Below, piece by piece: positions 1-6,628 of a DNA stretch of 10,000 nt; the first letter of the stretch is position 1, and the number at the start of each line of letters is the position of its first letter. The notes beneath the pieces were generated by a model. It was not told where the DNA came from. It did not search any database and saw only the letters and a program-made list of their open reading frames with translations. Position numbers and translations under genes: made by a program. Origin of the DNA: Actinidia chinensis (Eukaryota > Streptophyta > Magnoliopsida > Ericales > Actinidiaceae); contig CM018904.1 of the NCBI GenBank assembly GCA_009663005.1, positions 6,268,881 through 6,278,880 on the forward strand. The letters run 5' to 3'.

Positions 1-1
1 C

Positions 2-5
<4 letters not shown>

Positions 6-33
<28 letters not shown>
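6..33. repeat. (TA)n microsatellite
   Basis: An uninterrupted alternating T/A run starts the window. It lies where the short internal part of the minus-strand LTR fragment would end. The plus-strand copy also has a short TATATATA run (2811-2819) the same distance past its primer binding site, so the tract may be an expansion of a TA run native to the element. Confidence 0.95.
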
Positions 34-35
<2 letters not shown>

Positions 36-76
36 CAGGGACTGAAATATAAAGTATTTAAAACTTCGGGGACTAT

Positions 77-236
77 CTTGATACCAATTATTGTGCTCTA
101 AATCGATACACATCAATCACGCACGTGCATAGAAACACACGCACACACAAACACAATGATTTACGAGGTTCGGCAACTTGCCTACATCCTCGGGTGGTAT
201 AACAGATTCAATATACTCAAGAAAGATTTACCACAA
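77..236 (-). mobile_element. LTR U5 end plus primer binding site, minus strand (Copia-like)
   Basis: Read on the minus strand, 236 down to 92 closely matches the U5 half of the complete LTR at 2388-2754. It shares the GAGTATATTGAATCTG block, the CCGAGGA...GTAGGCAAGTTGCCGAACCTCGTAAATCATTGTG stretch, the GTGTGTGCGTGTGTTT run and the GTGTATCGATTTAG end. It is followed at once by ATTGGTATCAAG (88 down to 77), which resembles the plant initiator-tRNA-Met primer binding site TGGTATCAGAGC. About 60 bases of internal sequence follow (to about 35) and match the sequence downstream of the LTR at 2754. The U3 part is absent, so the copy is truncated at its inner edge (236). Confidence 0.8.
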
Positions 237-383
237 TTGGTAAATCTCTCTCGAGTATATTGAATCTGCTGCACTACCCAAGTATGTAGGCAAGTTGTCG
301 AACCTCGTAAATTATTGTGTTTGTGTGTGCGTGTGTTTTCGTGCACATGCGTGATTAGTGTGTATCAATTTAGCGTATAACAA
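92..383. repeat. Long inverted repeat of two U5 ends (hairpin)
   Basis: Arms 92-236 and 237-383 are reverse complements over almost their whole length, with a handful of mismatches and indels. The centre is the palindromic CAATTG at 234-239, so there is essentially no loop. The arms are the U5 ends of two LTR copies pointing away from each other, each with its primer binding site on the outer side. A transcript across it would fold into a hairpin of about 140 base pairs. Confidence 0.85.
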
Positions 384-400
384 TCTGTAATAGAGCCATG
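378..400 (+). other. Decayed tRNA-Met primer binding site
   Basis: ACAAT at the end of the U5 fragment is followed by CTGTAATAGAGCCATGG, which aligns with the usual plant form TTGGTATCAGAGCCATGG. The AGAGCC core is kept and the TGGTATC part is altered. Its position directly after an LTR end supports the call. Confidence 0.6.
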
Positions 401-585
401 GTTCAGTTTTGAATCTCTACAAAAGTGCTCTTGATCGATTTCTGATCACACCAACTTATTCGAATTCTCTATATGAAGATCCTGAAGTAAACCCAGTCAA
501 AAACCGACATCCCACATGCCACATGAGTATAGGCGCGTTAAATCCACATGCGCCACGTGCTTTCACACGCCGCTAGTCTGCTTGA
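401..585. other. Internal non-coding sequence after the primer binding site
   Basis: Mixed-composition DNA between the primer binding site and the GC-rich repeat. I recognise no coding motif. It is probably the untranslated leader of the element. Confidence 0.4.
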
Positions 586-905
586 GTGTGAAGATCTATC
601 TCCCACGTGCTCGCACGCGCCTTTCGCGCATTGTACGCGCCCGCACGTGCCATCTGGGCTTAGGTGCCTCAGAATTGCATGACCACATGCCTTCACGTGC
701 TAGATTGGTCTCAACATGTGAAACCTTGACTCAACACACACCAACACGTGCTCACATGCGTCGCCAAATCTGCCCGAGCATGAGGATTTGTCTTCCATGC
801 GCCCGCATGCGCCATCTGGACTTTGGTGCCTTAGAATTGCATGACCACATGCCTTCACGCGCCAGATTGGTCTCAGCGCATAAAACCAAGACTCAACATG
901 CGTCG
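586..905 (+). repeat. Degenerate tandem duplication, 162-bp offset, GC-rich
   Basis: Two copies align. CCATCTGG...GGTGCC...AGAATTGCATGACCACATGCCTTCACG...AGATTGGTCTCA occurs from about 650 and again from about 812. The preceding part (TGAAGATCTATCTCCCACG near 588; TGAGGATTTGTCTTCCATG near 781) is also shared, with an insertion in the first copy. The stretch is much richer in GC than its surroundings and dense in ACGTGC, ACATGC and ACGCGC words. The open frame across it (516-926) is a by-product of few TA-rich stops. Its translation is low-complexity and matches no family I know. Confidence 0.8.
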
Positions 906-1022
906 ATTCTCTCCCCCCTAGCGTGAGACCAGTCTCTATACGTGCATGAATCCACTCATCACGCGCCGATTCTCTCCCCTCTAGCGTGAGACCAGTCTCG
1001 ATACGTGCATGAATTCAGTCTC
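904..1022 (+). repeat. Tandem duplication, 63-bp period
   Basis: CGATTCTCTCCCC(C/T)CTAGCGTGAGACCAGTCTC(T/G)ATACGTGCATGAAT occurs at 904 and 967, with only a few differences between copies. Each copy carries the small palindrome GAGACCAGTCTC. The high identity suggests it is younger than the 162-bp duplication before it. Confidence 0.85.
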
Positions 1023-1250
1023 TGTCACATTGGCACATGCTCACGCAGTGGCGCACTTATATTTCCTCCACGCTTGGTTCACACACCAAAACCCCGCTAC
1101 GTTATCATGACATCATTGCCTCAACAACGATCAATCTATGCCTCGTTAGTGCCACATCAGCGACGCTTTTAGCGTATCGTCAGCAACCCAATTAACGCTC
1201 TATTAGCAATGCAATATTCAAGGAATATTCTCTCAGTTTGTTAAATTACT
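1023..1250. other. Internal spacer without recognised features
   Basis: Mixed-composition DNA between two repeat arrays. I see no open frame of note and no motif. Confidence 0.5.
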
Positions 1251-1252
1251 CT

Positions 1253-1500
1253 TTTAGTCCCTAAAGTTTGAGAACCTTATAGTTATGTCCCTACAGTTTT
1301 AGAAAATTATAGTTTGGTCCCCAATGGTTTTTTAAATTACAAGTTCAGTGCCTGAGTTTTAGAAAACTTTTAGTTTGGTCCCTGAATTTTAGAAAAATTG
1401 CATTTTGGTCGCAAAAGGTTGTAAAAATTTGCAGTTGGACCCTGATGTTTTGATAATTGCATTTTGGTCCCTTTTTTTTAAAATTTTAATTTAGTCCCTT
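1253..1500 (+). repeat. 30-bp minisatellite, about nine degenerate units
   Basis: The core TTTGGTCCCTGAATTTTAGA recurs with its GTCC anchor at about 1257, 1287, 1317, 1348, 1377, 1407, 1437, 1466 and 1494, so the spacing is 28 to 31 bases throughout. Units are degenerate (GTCCC, GTGCC, GTCGC, GACCC). Two units with the same period and the AGTCC...GAAGTTTTAA word lie directly after the primer binding site at 2769-2803. Two more, inverted, lie at 39-74. The repeat therefore belongs to this LTR family. Confidence 0.9.
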
Positions 1501-1739
1501 CTTAATGTTTTCCTGCATTTCGCACTCATCCGTGTGGCTAGAATTTGCATATTTTGATCCTATATCAATTTTGGTGGAGCATATCAGTTTGGGTGGATTT
1601 TATCAATTTGGGTGGAGTTTGTTCGGGTACTTTAAAAGAGGCAGATATGCACAACAGTCAGCATAAATGGTTCGCCCCCCATATTTGGCGGATGGGGTGA
1701 AGATTATTAAAAACATCCACCATATGTCAGAAGACTTTC

Positions 1740-2110
1740 AGAATAGGGATCTCATTATCTAGTTATCTGCATTTGTGAGAAGACTTTTTGAGTTGGGATC
1801 TCATTGTACGAAGGCTCTCAAAATAAGGATCTCATTATCTAGTTACGTGCATTTATGAGAAGGCAATTGGAATAGGGATCTTTGATCTGACTATAGCATT
1901 TGTGAATCAGGCTTTCTGAGTAGGGATATCATGTGTGAGAATGCTCTCAAAATAGGGATCTCATATTTTGCTATGCAGTTTAAGAATGCTTTCTGAGTAG
2001 GGATCTCATATCTAGTACTAGCATTTGTGAGAAGATTCCAGTTTGGGATCTCAATTTGTTCGGATCACCTAGTTTGTGTGATTCATCAGTTTGGTATCTC
2101 AGTTTGTTTG
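1740..2110 (+). repeat. GGGATCTCAT tandem array with alternating unit lengths
   Basis: The word GGGATCTCAT, or a one- or two-base variant, occurs at 1746, 1795, 1826, 1875, 1923, 1955, 2000, 2045 and (GGTATCTCAG) about 2092. Spacings are about 49, 31, 49, 48, 32, 45, 45 and 47. The early part is a higher-order repeat of about 80 bases made of one long and one short unit. The long units carry GCATTTGTGAGAAGRCT and the short ones GGCTCTCAAAATA. It is not CRISPR: the units are continuous repeat with no unrelated spacers. Confidence 0.85.
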
Positions 2111-2373
2111 GTTTACCTGATTTTGGTTCGATAAGTCTCAAAAAATTTTGATTCGTTCTTGATTTATCTCAGTTTATTTGGATCACTCGATTTTTGTTCG
2201 ATGTGTCTCGAACATTTGTGATTCATTGAAATCAGATAATCTCGGCAAGATGGAGCTACACAAGTGTCGAGAAGATTGTGATTCTAAATCAAGTTTTTAC
2301 TACTTGAACTGGACAAATATTTGGCGCTGAAAGGTCATCGGTAGCAGTGTTACTCTATTTGGAGAAGTTGTTC
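2111..2373. other. 3' internal region of the LTR element
   Basis: Moderately AT-rich sequence with decaying echoes of the preceding array (TCTCAGTTTGTTTGG, GATTCATTG). It leads into the polypurine-like tract. There is no coding motif; the short open frame from 2347 runs into the LTR and is not a gene. Confidence 0.45.
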
Positions 2374-2387
2374 GCCAAGGTGGAGAC
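2374..2387 (+). other. Polypurine-like tract before the LTR
   Basis: GCCAAGGTGGAGAC lies directly before TGTTGG. Plant Copia elements typically have an AAGGTGGAGAT-like purine tract here, the primer for plus-strand synthesis. The match and position support reading 2388 as the start of a 3' LTR. Confidence 0.6.
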
Positions 2388-2754
2388 TGTTGGATTTGGC
2401 TTCAAACTTCTTATTGGATTTGGATTCAAACTTTTTATTAGATTTGTATTCAAAGTCGTACTTAGATTTGAATTCAAACTCTTAACCTTTATATTTATAG
2501 CTTTTATGGTTGTGTATTTAGTTTGGAAAAATGTAGTGTGAGGCAGAGAGAGTGAGGGAGGTGGTCTACCACCACCAAACCATTAGTGAGAGAGTGATAT
2601 ATATATAATCTGTAAATCTTTCTTGAGTATATTGAATTTGCTGCACCACCTGAGGACTTGGGCAAGTTACCGAATCTCGTAAATCATTGTGTCTGTGTGT
2701 GCATGTATTTCTGTGCGCGTGCGTTATTGGTGTGTATCGATTTAGGACACAACA
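2388..2754 (+). mobile_element. Complete LTR, 367 bp (Copia-like)
   Basis: The LTR starts TGTTG and ends CAACA, an exact 5-bp terminal inverted repeat. Upstream is a polypurine-like tract and two bases downstream is TGGTATCAAAGC. The U3 part contains a four-unit 24-bp repeat and a weak TATA-like stretch (TTATATTTATAG, about 2489-2500). The middle has GAGAGAGTGAGGGAGGTGG...ACCACCACCAAACCATTAGTGAGAGAG, familiar from plant Copia LTRs. The U5 end (2590-2754) matches the inverted pair at 92-383 and the fragment at 2810-3016. The LTR is unusual in having internal-type signals on both sides. Confidence 0.8.
2392..2487 (+). repeat. 24-bp tandem repeat, four units, in LTR U3
   Basis: The unit RGATTTGNNTTCAAANTNNTNNTT starts at 2392, 2416, 2440 and 2464, an exact 24-base period. 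Because 24 is a multiple of three, it gives an apparent repeating peptide (GFGFKLLI-like) in an open frame at 2347-2541. That frame crosses the LTR boundary and is not a real gene. Repeats in U3 often act as enhancer units; this is inference. Confidence 0.85.
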
Positions 2755-2756
2755 AT

Positions 2757-2768
2757 TGGTATCAAAGC
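2757..2768 (+). other. tRNA-Met primer binding site
   Basis: TGGTATCAAAGC differs at one base from TGGTATCAGAGC, the plant initiator-tRNA-Met complement used by many Copia elements. It lies two bases after the LTR end CAACA. It is the best preserved of the three sites in the window. Confidence 0.8.
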
Positions 2769-2809
2769 AGTCCTGAAGTTTTAAGTATGTTATATTTTAG
2801 TCCGTATAA
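2769..2809 (+). mobile_element. Short internal piece after the primer binding site
   Basis: AGTCC...GAAGTTTTAAGTATGTTATATTTTAGTCC matches the reverse complement of about 39-74, so both are the start of the internal region of the same family. The two AGTCC words are 30 bases apart, the period of the minisatellite at 1253-1500. After about 40 bases the sequence passes into another U5 fragment. Confidence 0.65.
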
Positions 2810-3016
2810 GATATATATAATCTGTAAATCTTTATCGAGTATATTGAATCTGCTGCACCACCCGAGGACATAAGCAAGTTGTCGAACCTCATAAATCATT
2901 ATATTTGTAGGTGCGTGTTTTTTCATGCGCGTGCGTGATTAGTGTGTATTATATTTATAGGTGCGTTTTTTTTTCATGCGCGTGCGTGATTACTGTTTAT
3001 TGATTTAGGGCACAAT
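2810..3016 (+). mobile_element. Truncated LTR U5 fragment
   Basis: From GATATATATAATCTGTAAATC the sequence repeats the U5 half of the LTR at 2388-2754, through GAGTATATTGAATCTGCTGCACCACCCGAGGA to TGATTTAGGGCACAA. No U3 precedes it. No primer binding site follows, since ATATTAACCTCATAAA replaces it. The switch at about 2810 occurs at a TATATATA run shared by both copies, which suggests recombination or slippage there. Confidence 0.75.
2899..2999 (+). repeat. 50-bp tandem duplication within U5 fragment
   Basis: TTATATTTRTAGGTGCGT...TTTTCATGCGCGTGCGTGATTA occurs at 2899 and 2949. The copies differ by a few bases and T-run length. Other U5 copies in the window have only one, so the duplication arose in this fragment. 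Confidence 0.85.
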
Positions 3017-3228
3017 ATTAACCTCATAAAATGGTGCAAAAATAGAGAAAAGGAGTCCGTGGAGATACTCTCAGAAATGATTTTTTATTTGGTCAAATTT
3101 TATTTGAGAGAGGGGGCTGATATTTCAAATGCGAGGTTAAGTTTCTTGATATTGAGATCGCGAAGAGTCTATGGTTCAATATAGCGAGCAAATGTAGTCA
3201 AAACTCTGATAGATTGAGGGCACAAAGA
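3017..3228. other. Flank between LTR debris and the gene fragment
   Basis: Low-complexity AT-rich and purine-rich sequence with no recognised motif. The reading frame of the ALG1-like exon stays open back to about 3121 but has no ATG. Confidence 0.4.
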
Positions 3229-3330
3229 GGCAAAGATTGGAAGGAGGGATACGGCGCGGCGGCAGTGGTTCTGGGCGATATCGGCGACAGTGCTCGAATG
3301 CAATACCATGCCCTTTCTCTTCCCCGTCAG
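3229..3330 (+). pseudogene. ALG1/TURAN-like beta-mannosyltransferase, first-exon fragment
   Basis: ALG1 (TURAN in Arabidopsis) is the ER-membrane, cytosol-facing mannosyltransferase that adds the first mannose to GlcNAc2-PP-dolichol. Read from 3229, the frame gives RGKDWKEG, then AAVVLGDIG (3259-3285) and RMQYHALSL (3295-3321), ending PRQ at 3330. This follows the conserved N-terminus of the family as I recall it, [22 protein letters not shown] in plants, with changes at RSP (here DSA) and LAR (here LPR). CAG|GTAGTC at 3328-3336 could be a splice donor. The upstream frame is open to 3121 without any ATG, and the first in-frame ATG (3298) is inside the motif. No later exon is visible before the hAT relic. 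I infer a dead gene fragment, perhaps carried by a transposon. A true first exon with a non-AUG or spliced leader is the less likely alternative. Confidence 0.65.
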
Positions 3331-4080
3331 GTAGTCATAATTCTCCCACCAAGCTCTCAATTTAATTGAGTATATAAACAAGTGAATTGCATACATATGA
3401 ACTGATTTGCTGTTTTCCCACATTGATTTATGACATCCTAATACATATTGTTTGTGGATTGCTTGGCCATGAATTTAAATTCGGTTTAGTTTTCATGTAA
3501 GTACATTTGTATTTCCCAGTAGATTCAAGTATTGAGGTTTTCCTCATGGCCGAAGCCATGGAGCCTTTTGTATTTTTTATTTCTCTCCCTCTCTTCTCCT
3601 TGTTCTTCACTGGATTACCTATTTGTGTAAATCAATTTAGGTCAAGCAAATTGGGCAAACGAAGCTATTGGCATTAGTTGCTGGCAAAATTGCAAATGGA
3701 AAATATATTTACAAAGCTTTATTTGGGACTTCTAGGTTTTCAATTTGTTATACCACATGTATGATTCGACTACTAATCCTATATGTGTTGACATACATAT
3801 AAATCCTACAGCGACAAATGATTAACTTGTCTTTTTTTTTTTTTAAACCTATTTTAGATTAGGTTAAAGAGACTATTAAGCCTGTTGCCCACACATAAAC
3901 AAAATTTTCTTGTTCGAAATTATCTCTGTGGAGAGTTTCTTTTCCTAGCTGCAATCTAGTTTATCCTAGGTACATCAATAGTTAGGTTTACATAATATAG
4001 ACTGGTAATAAAAAATGATTAAATAATTTTCAAGTTTTTGAATCAGATTGGGCTGATGTCAGTTGAGAGTTAGGTAAATC
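3331..4080. other. AT-rich intergenic or intron-like stretch
   Basis: No coding sequence is recognised on either strand. Contents are a pyrimidine-rich run near 3585-3605, a T13 run at 3832-3844 and scattered short AT tracts. It could be the remains of intron 1 of the ALG1-like gene, or the 5' flank of the hAT element. I found no clear terminal inverted repeat for that element here. Confidence 0.4.
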
Positions 4081-5340
4081 ATGGTCAACAAAAAAACTTA
4101 TTCGTTCTTTGAGAAAAGGGATTCCCATAATTCAGTAACCAATGCTACCGCAGGACCTTCTACCCACAATGTTGAAGCTTTAGTTCATGAACATCCTTCG
4201 AAAGCTTCTCTGTAAGGGAGCCAGGGGTTACAGCCACAAATATGGGATTATCAGGTATCTCAACAATATATATGAGATCAGACGGGCTTACACAAGTTTA
4301 GCCATATCAACCCAGAACAAGACCTTTTCAAGAGAAGAATGGTCATCACTTTCTACCTTCTTGGTACATGTTATGTCTAGACTAGTTAGAAACTTAGAAT
4401 ATTCTCCAACCAAAAATCGTGCTTTCTGTCTTCCGTGCTATCTTTTCACGAAGATAACTAATCGTGCTAGTTCTAATGCTTTCACTTCGGAGGGATTTTC
4501 TTCCCGGAAGAAAGTCAATAGTGGAAAAGATTGTGCTTTCTTATCTCATGTGGGACAAGGTCCTAATTCATCCCATCGAAATGCTATGTGGAGTTGCCTT
4601 GATTTATCAAATCAAGTGCAACACATTGAGAAAATCGTGGAAGAGCAAACTTCTCAACAAATTGTGAGAAATCCTTTGCGGTTGAACGTCACAATAGATG
4701 TGGCTAAATGGCTCCCATTCCAAGCTTGGAAAAGTAATGCTTGCTTCCCAATTCTTTTCTAAAATGACTTTCATTGTTAATTTAGTCGTCTTGTCTTGAA
4801 AAAGGCATGATCAATTGAAAGAAGCTTTAGCTGAAGAAATTTCCGAAAAACTTGCCATTATTGAAATTTAAAGTGGTACTGGGAAAAATCAAATTGACAT
4901 ATTGAAACCAGCTGGAGATACTTGTTGGGGGTTCTCACTTGGGTTCCATTTGTAGATAATGGATATGTTCATACTTGGGTTCCATTTGTAGATAATGGAT
5001 ATGTTCAGTGCAACTTGTTCAACATTAAAGAATGTCATTAACGATGGGGCCACCTCCACTCACCGTGCAGGTGCAAACGGTATTTATGATGCGATTACAT
5101 ATTTTGAGTTTGTGTTCATCTTTACATCTTATGAGAGAGATTATGGAAATTACTAAAGACCTTTGCCAAGCTTTGCAACGGAAGTCCCAAGATATATTGA
5201 ATACAATGCATCTAGTGTCTACTACAAAAGCACTTATTCAAAAATATAGAGAAGATGGATGGCTTTCTTTGTTGGAGGATGTGCAATTGTTTTGTGGAGA
5301 ACATGGAATAGATAGCCCTATTACGAGTGCTTGTTATACC
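4081..5340 (+). pseudogene. hAT transposase, TTF zinc-finger (ZMYM1-like) type, decayed
   Basis: This is a relic of a cut-and-paste hAT transposase. The ATG at 4081 gives MVNKKTYSFF, a typical start. A TAA interrupts at 4213, and QIWDYQVSQQY (4237-4269) continues in the same frame. A TA-run slip at about 4267-4273 shifts to the frame carrying EIRRAY, LEYSPT, FCLPCYLF (CxxC at 4427-4438), EGF, then HVGQGPNSSH (4547-4576) and LNVTIDVAKWL. The two cysteines and two histidines fit the zinc site. Between about 4735 and 4806 most of the DDE core is missing, a couple of hundred residues by family comparison. HDQLKEAL follows, then TAA at 4869, KNQIDILKPAGDTCW (the family's GDTRW block), stops at 4953 and 4989, and MFSATCSTLKNV. 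A one-base insertion at about 5120 shifts to LHLMREIMEITKDLCQALQ and DGWLSLLEDV. Homology ends near 5340, so the hAT dimerisation domain is absent. It cannot be functional. Confidence 0.88.
4937..5007 (+). repeat. 36-bp tandem duplication in transposase relic
   Basis: ACTTGGGTTCCATTTGTAGA...GGATATGTTC occurs at 4937 and 4973. The copies are identical over about 35 bases. The period is a multiple of three, so the frame is kept, but each copy carries a TAG (4953, 4989). The identity shows the duplication happened after the gene was already broken. Confidence 0.92.
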
Positions 5341-5380
5341 TGGCTTTGGAATAGAAATAAAATCCCATTCTATCTATTTG

Positions 5381-5522
5381 CCCACTAAATAGTAAGGGTA
5401 AAAAGTCAAAACAATGATTAAAACTATTAAAAAAATAACTACATATATATTATTTAGTGCCTCACTAAATTGTAAGGGTAAAAGGGAAAAATAAATAAAA
5501 CAATTAAAAAATGACTAAATTT
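5381..5522 (+). repeat. Degenerate direct repeat, 80-bp offset
   Basis: CYCACTAAATWGTAAGGGTAAAA followed by an A-rich tract occurs at 5381 and 5461. It lies just past the point where transposase homology ends and contains no gene. Confidence 0.7.
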
Positions 5523-5712
5523 ATTTATTTATTTTACAGAGAGGATATAGGAGTAGAATTAGTTTCTAAAAAACCATAGGGTGGCGAGTATTATATTTTT
5601 CAAAAATGATCTTGGAGTAGCGAACCTATGCGATATTAAAATTTCTGGACGAATACTACTACAATAATGGAGTTTTTTCAAAACCTTGAGGTAGAGGTCG
5701 ACCCCGGCTGTC

Positions 5713-5730
5713 CCTTGGTCCGTCCTTGGA
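5713..5730 (+). mobile_element. Possible right end of the hAT element
   Basis: CCTTGGTCCGTCCTTGG, after a CTTGAGG...GACCCCGGCTGTCCC stretch, resembles the 3' ends of plant hAT elements of this group, which often end TGGATCCGTCCCTG. No matching inverted end was found on the left and no 8-bp target duplication could be assigned. This is a weak call from general knowledge. Confidence 0.3.
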
Positions 5731-6049
5731 GCCTACGTCAAAAGATTTAGTGAAAGTTTTGTTGATTGGTAATCAATTCAGTGAACATTGATCGAGGCTG
5801 CATTTGGATCAATGATTTGAGGAGGATAAGGAAAAGATAAGAAAAGATTAGAATATGATGATCATCTATATTGTTATATTGTGTTTGGCAGCAAGGAAAC
5901 CGTGCTTTGGATTGGTCCTTGGAGGCTAATTAACACAAATTTTTTAACTAAGATGCTATTCAATCCAATTTAATGCATGATTTCTATGATCCAAGATTAA
6001 TTATAACATTATGTAATGCTGACTTCTCTATTGTGAGAATCTTACGGTT
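5731..6049. other. AT-rich intergenic DNA
   Basis: No coding potential. A GGCTGCATTTGGATCAATGATTTG stretch at about 5797 resembles the ends of some plant MITEs, but no convincing partner end is present. The short open frame at 5973-6179 is not a recognised protein. Confidence 0.4.
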
Positions 6050-6290
6050 CACGATTCAATTCATGAATCTATATGGTACTCCTCTGTTTTGGAAAGAATC
6101 GATGATGAATATGACATCACGGTTTGGTTCACGATTAGATTTGCAATTTGCACAAAACCGCAATGAATCTATAGTGTAATCTATTTTGGATAAAATCGGT
6201 AATGAATCTTACGTTAAGGGCCTGACTCACGATTCAATTCGTAATTTACACAAAACCCTATGAATTTATAGTGTAATCCTATGAAGCACT
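6050..6290 (+). repeat. Degenerate tandem repeat, three units of 80-98 bp
   Basis: CACGATTNRATTYG-like starts lie at 6050, 6130 and 6228. The second and third units share TTYRCACAAAACC...TGAAT(C/T)TATAGTGTAAT. The first lacks the CACAAAACC part. A short open frame at 5973-6179 overlaps the array and is not a recognised protein. Confidence 0.7.
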
Positions 6291-6523
6291 TATACTCGTA
6301 CCTAAACGACCCAGTGATCAAGCCAATAAATTATGGCATACTACTAAAATTAATATTTTGTATTTATCTCCACAAATAAAGAGATAAAGTGATATTTTGA
6401 TATTTATCTACAAATAAATAAATAGATAATTATCCAAGAAATAAAGTCTTTTCACAACTCTACATTTTTATATATAAATATTAAGGAGTTTAAATATATC
6501 CCGACTCTCGATCTCCTATATCC

Positions 6524-6530
6524 TATAAAT
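6524..6530 (+). promoter_or_regulatory. TATA box of LTR copy A
   Basis: TATAAAT within CTCCTATATCCTATAAATAGGG is a canonical plant TATA context. The inverted copy B has the equivalent TATAAATAGG at 8231-8238. The likely RNA start, and so the U3/R border, would be about 30 bases downstream. Confidence 0.65.
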
Positions 6531-6628
6531 AGGGTTGAAAATTTGAAAAAGAAGAACTCTACATATACAAATCATCATGTAGAGAGAGAAACTCCATAGC
6601 TTTCTCATTCAACAATGGCGAGAAGTTT

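Larger units (their letters stand above)
237..2754 (+). mobile_element. Non-coding LTR retrotransposon remnant (Copia-like, LARD/TRIM type)
   Basis: This is the proposed extent of one plus-strand element. It has a truncated 5' LTR (237-383), a decayed primer binding site (about 384-400), about 2 kb of internal DNA, a polypurine-like tract (2374-2387) and a complete 3' LTR (2388-2754). I see no gag, protease, integrase, reverse transcriptase or RNase H motif in any frame. Most of the internal region is tandem repeats. A non-autonomous element mobilised by a Copia relative fits best: the tRNA-Met binding site and the TGTTG...CAACA termini are usual for plant Copia elements. The extent is an inference, because the internal repeats could include later insertions. 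Confidence 0.55.

Noticed and set aside
516..926. 136-residue open frame on the plus strand
   Set aside because: It spans the GC-rich 162-bp duplication, where few stops are expected. The peptide repeats with the DNA and resembles no known protein.
1740..2110. CRISPR-like spacing of a conserved word
   Set aside because: The intervals between words are themselves repeated and related, and unit lengths alternate. The context is plant retroelement DNA with no cas genes.
2347..2541. 64-residue open frame with a repeating GFGFKLLI-like peptide
   Set aside because: It crosses the LTR boundary at 2388, and its repetition is the exact 24-bp DNA repeat of U3.
3169..3423. 84-residue open frame on the minus strand
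   Set aside because: It is antisense to the ALG1-like exon, which has a recognisable conserved motif on the plus strand.
3560..3620. Pyrimidine-rich stretch as a splice acceptor for exon 2 of the ALG1-like gene
   Set aside because: No sequence after it encodes the next part of the family (the VDIVAYGG region), in any frame.
3331..4080. Left terminal inverted repeat of the hAT element
   Set aside because: No sequence matching the inverse of the possible right end near 5713-5730 was found before 4081.
5797..5900. Possible MITE: GGCTGCATTTGGATCA at the left and TTGTGTTTGGCAGC at the right
   Set aside because: The proposed ends share only GCTGC as an inverted repeat, and no target duplication is visible.
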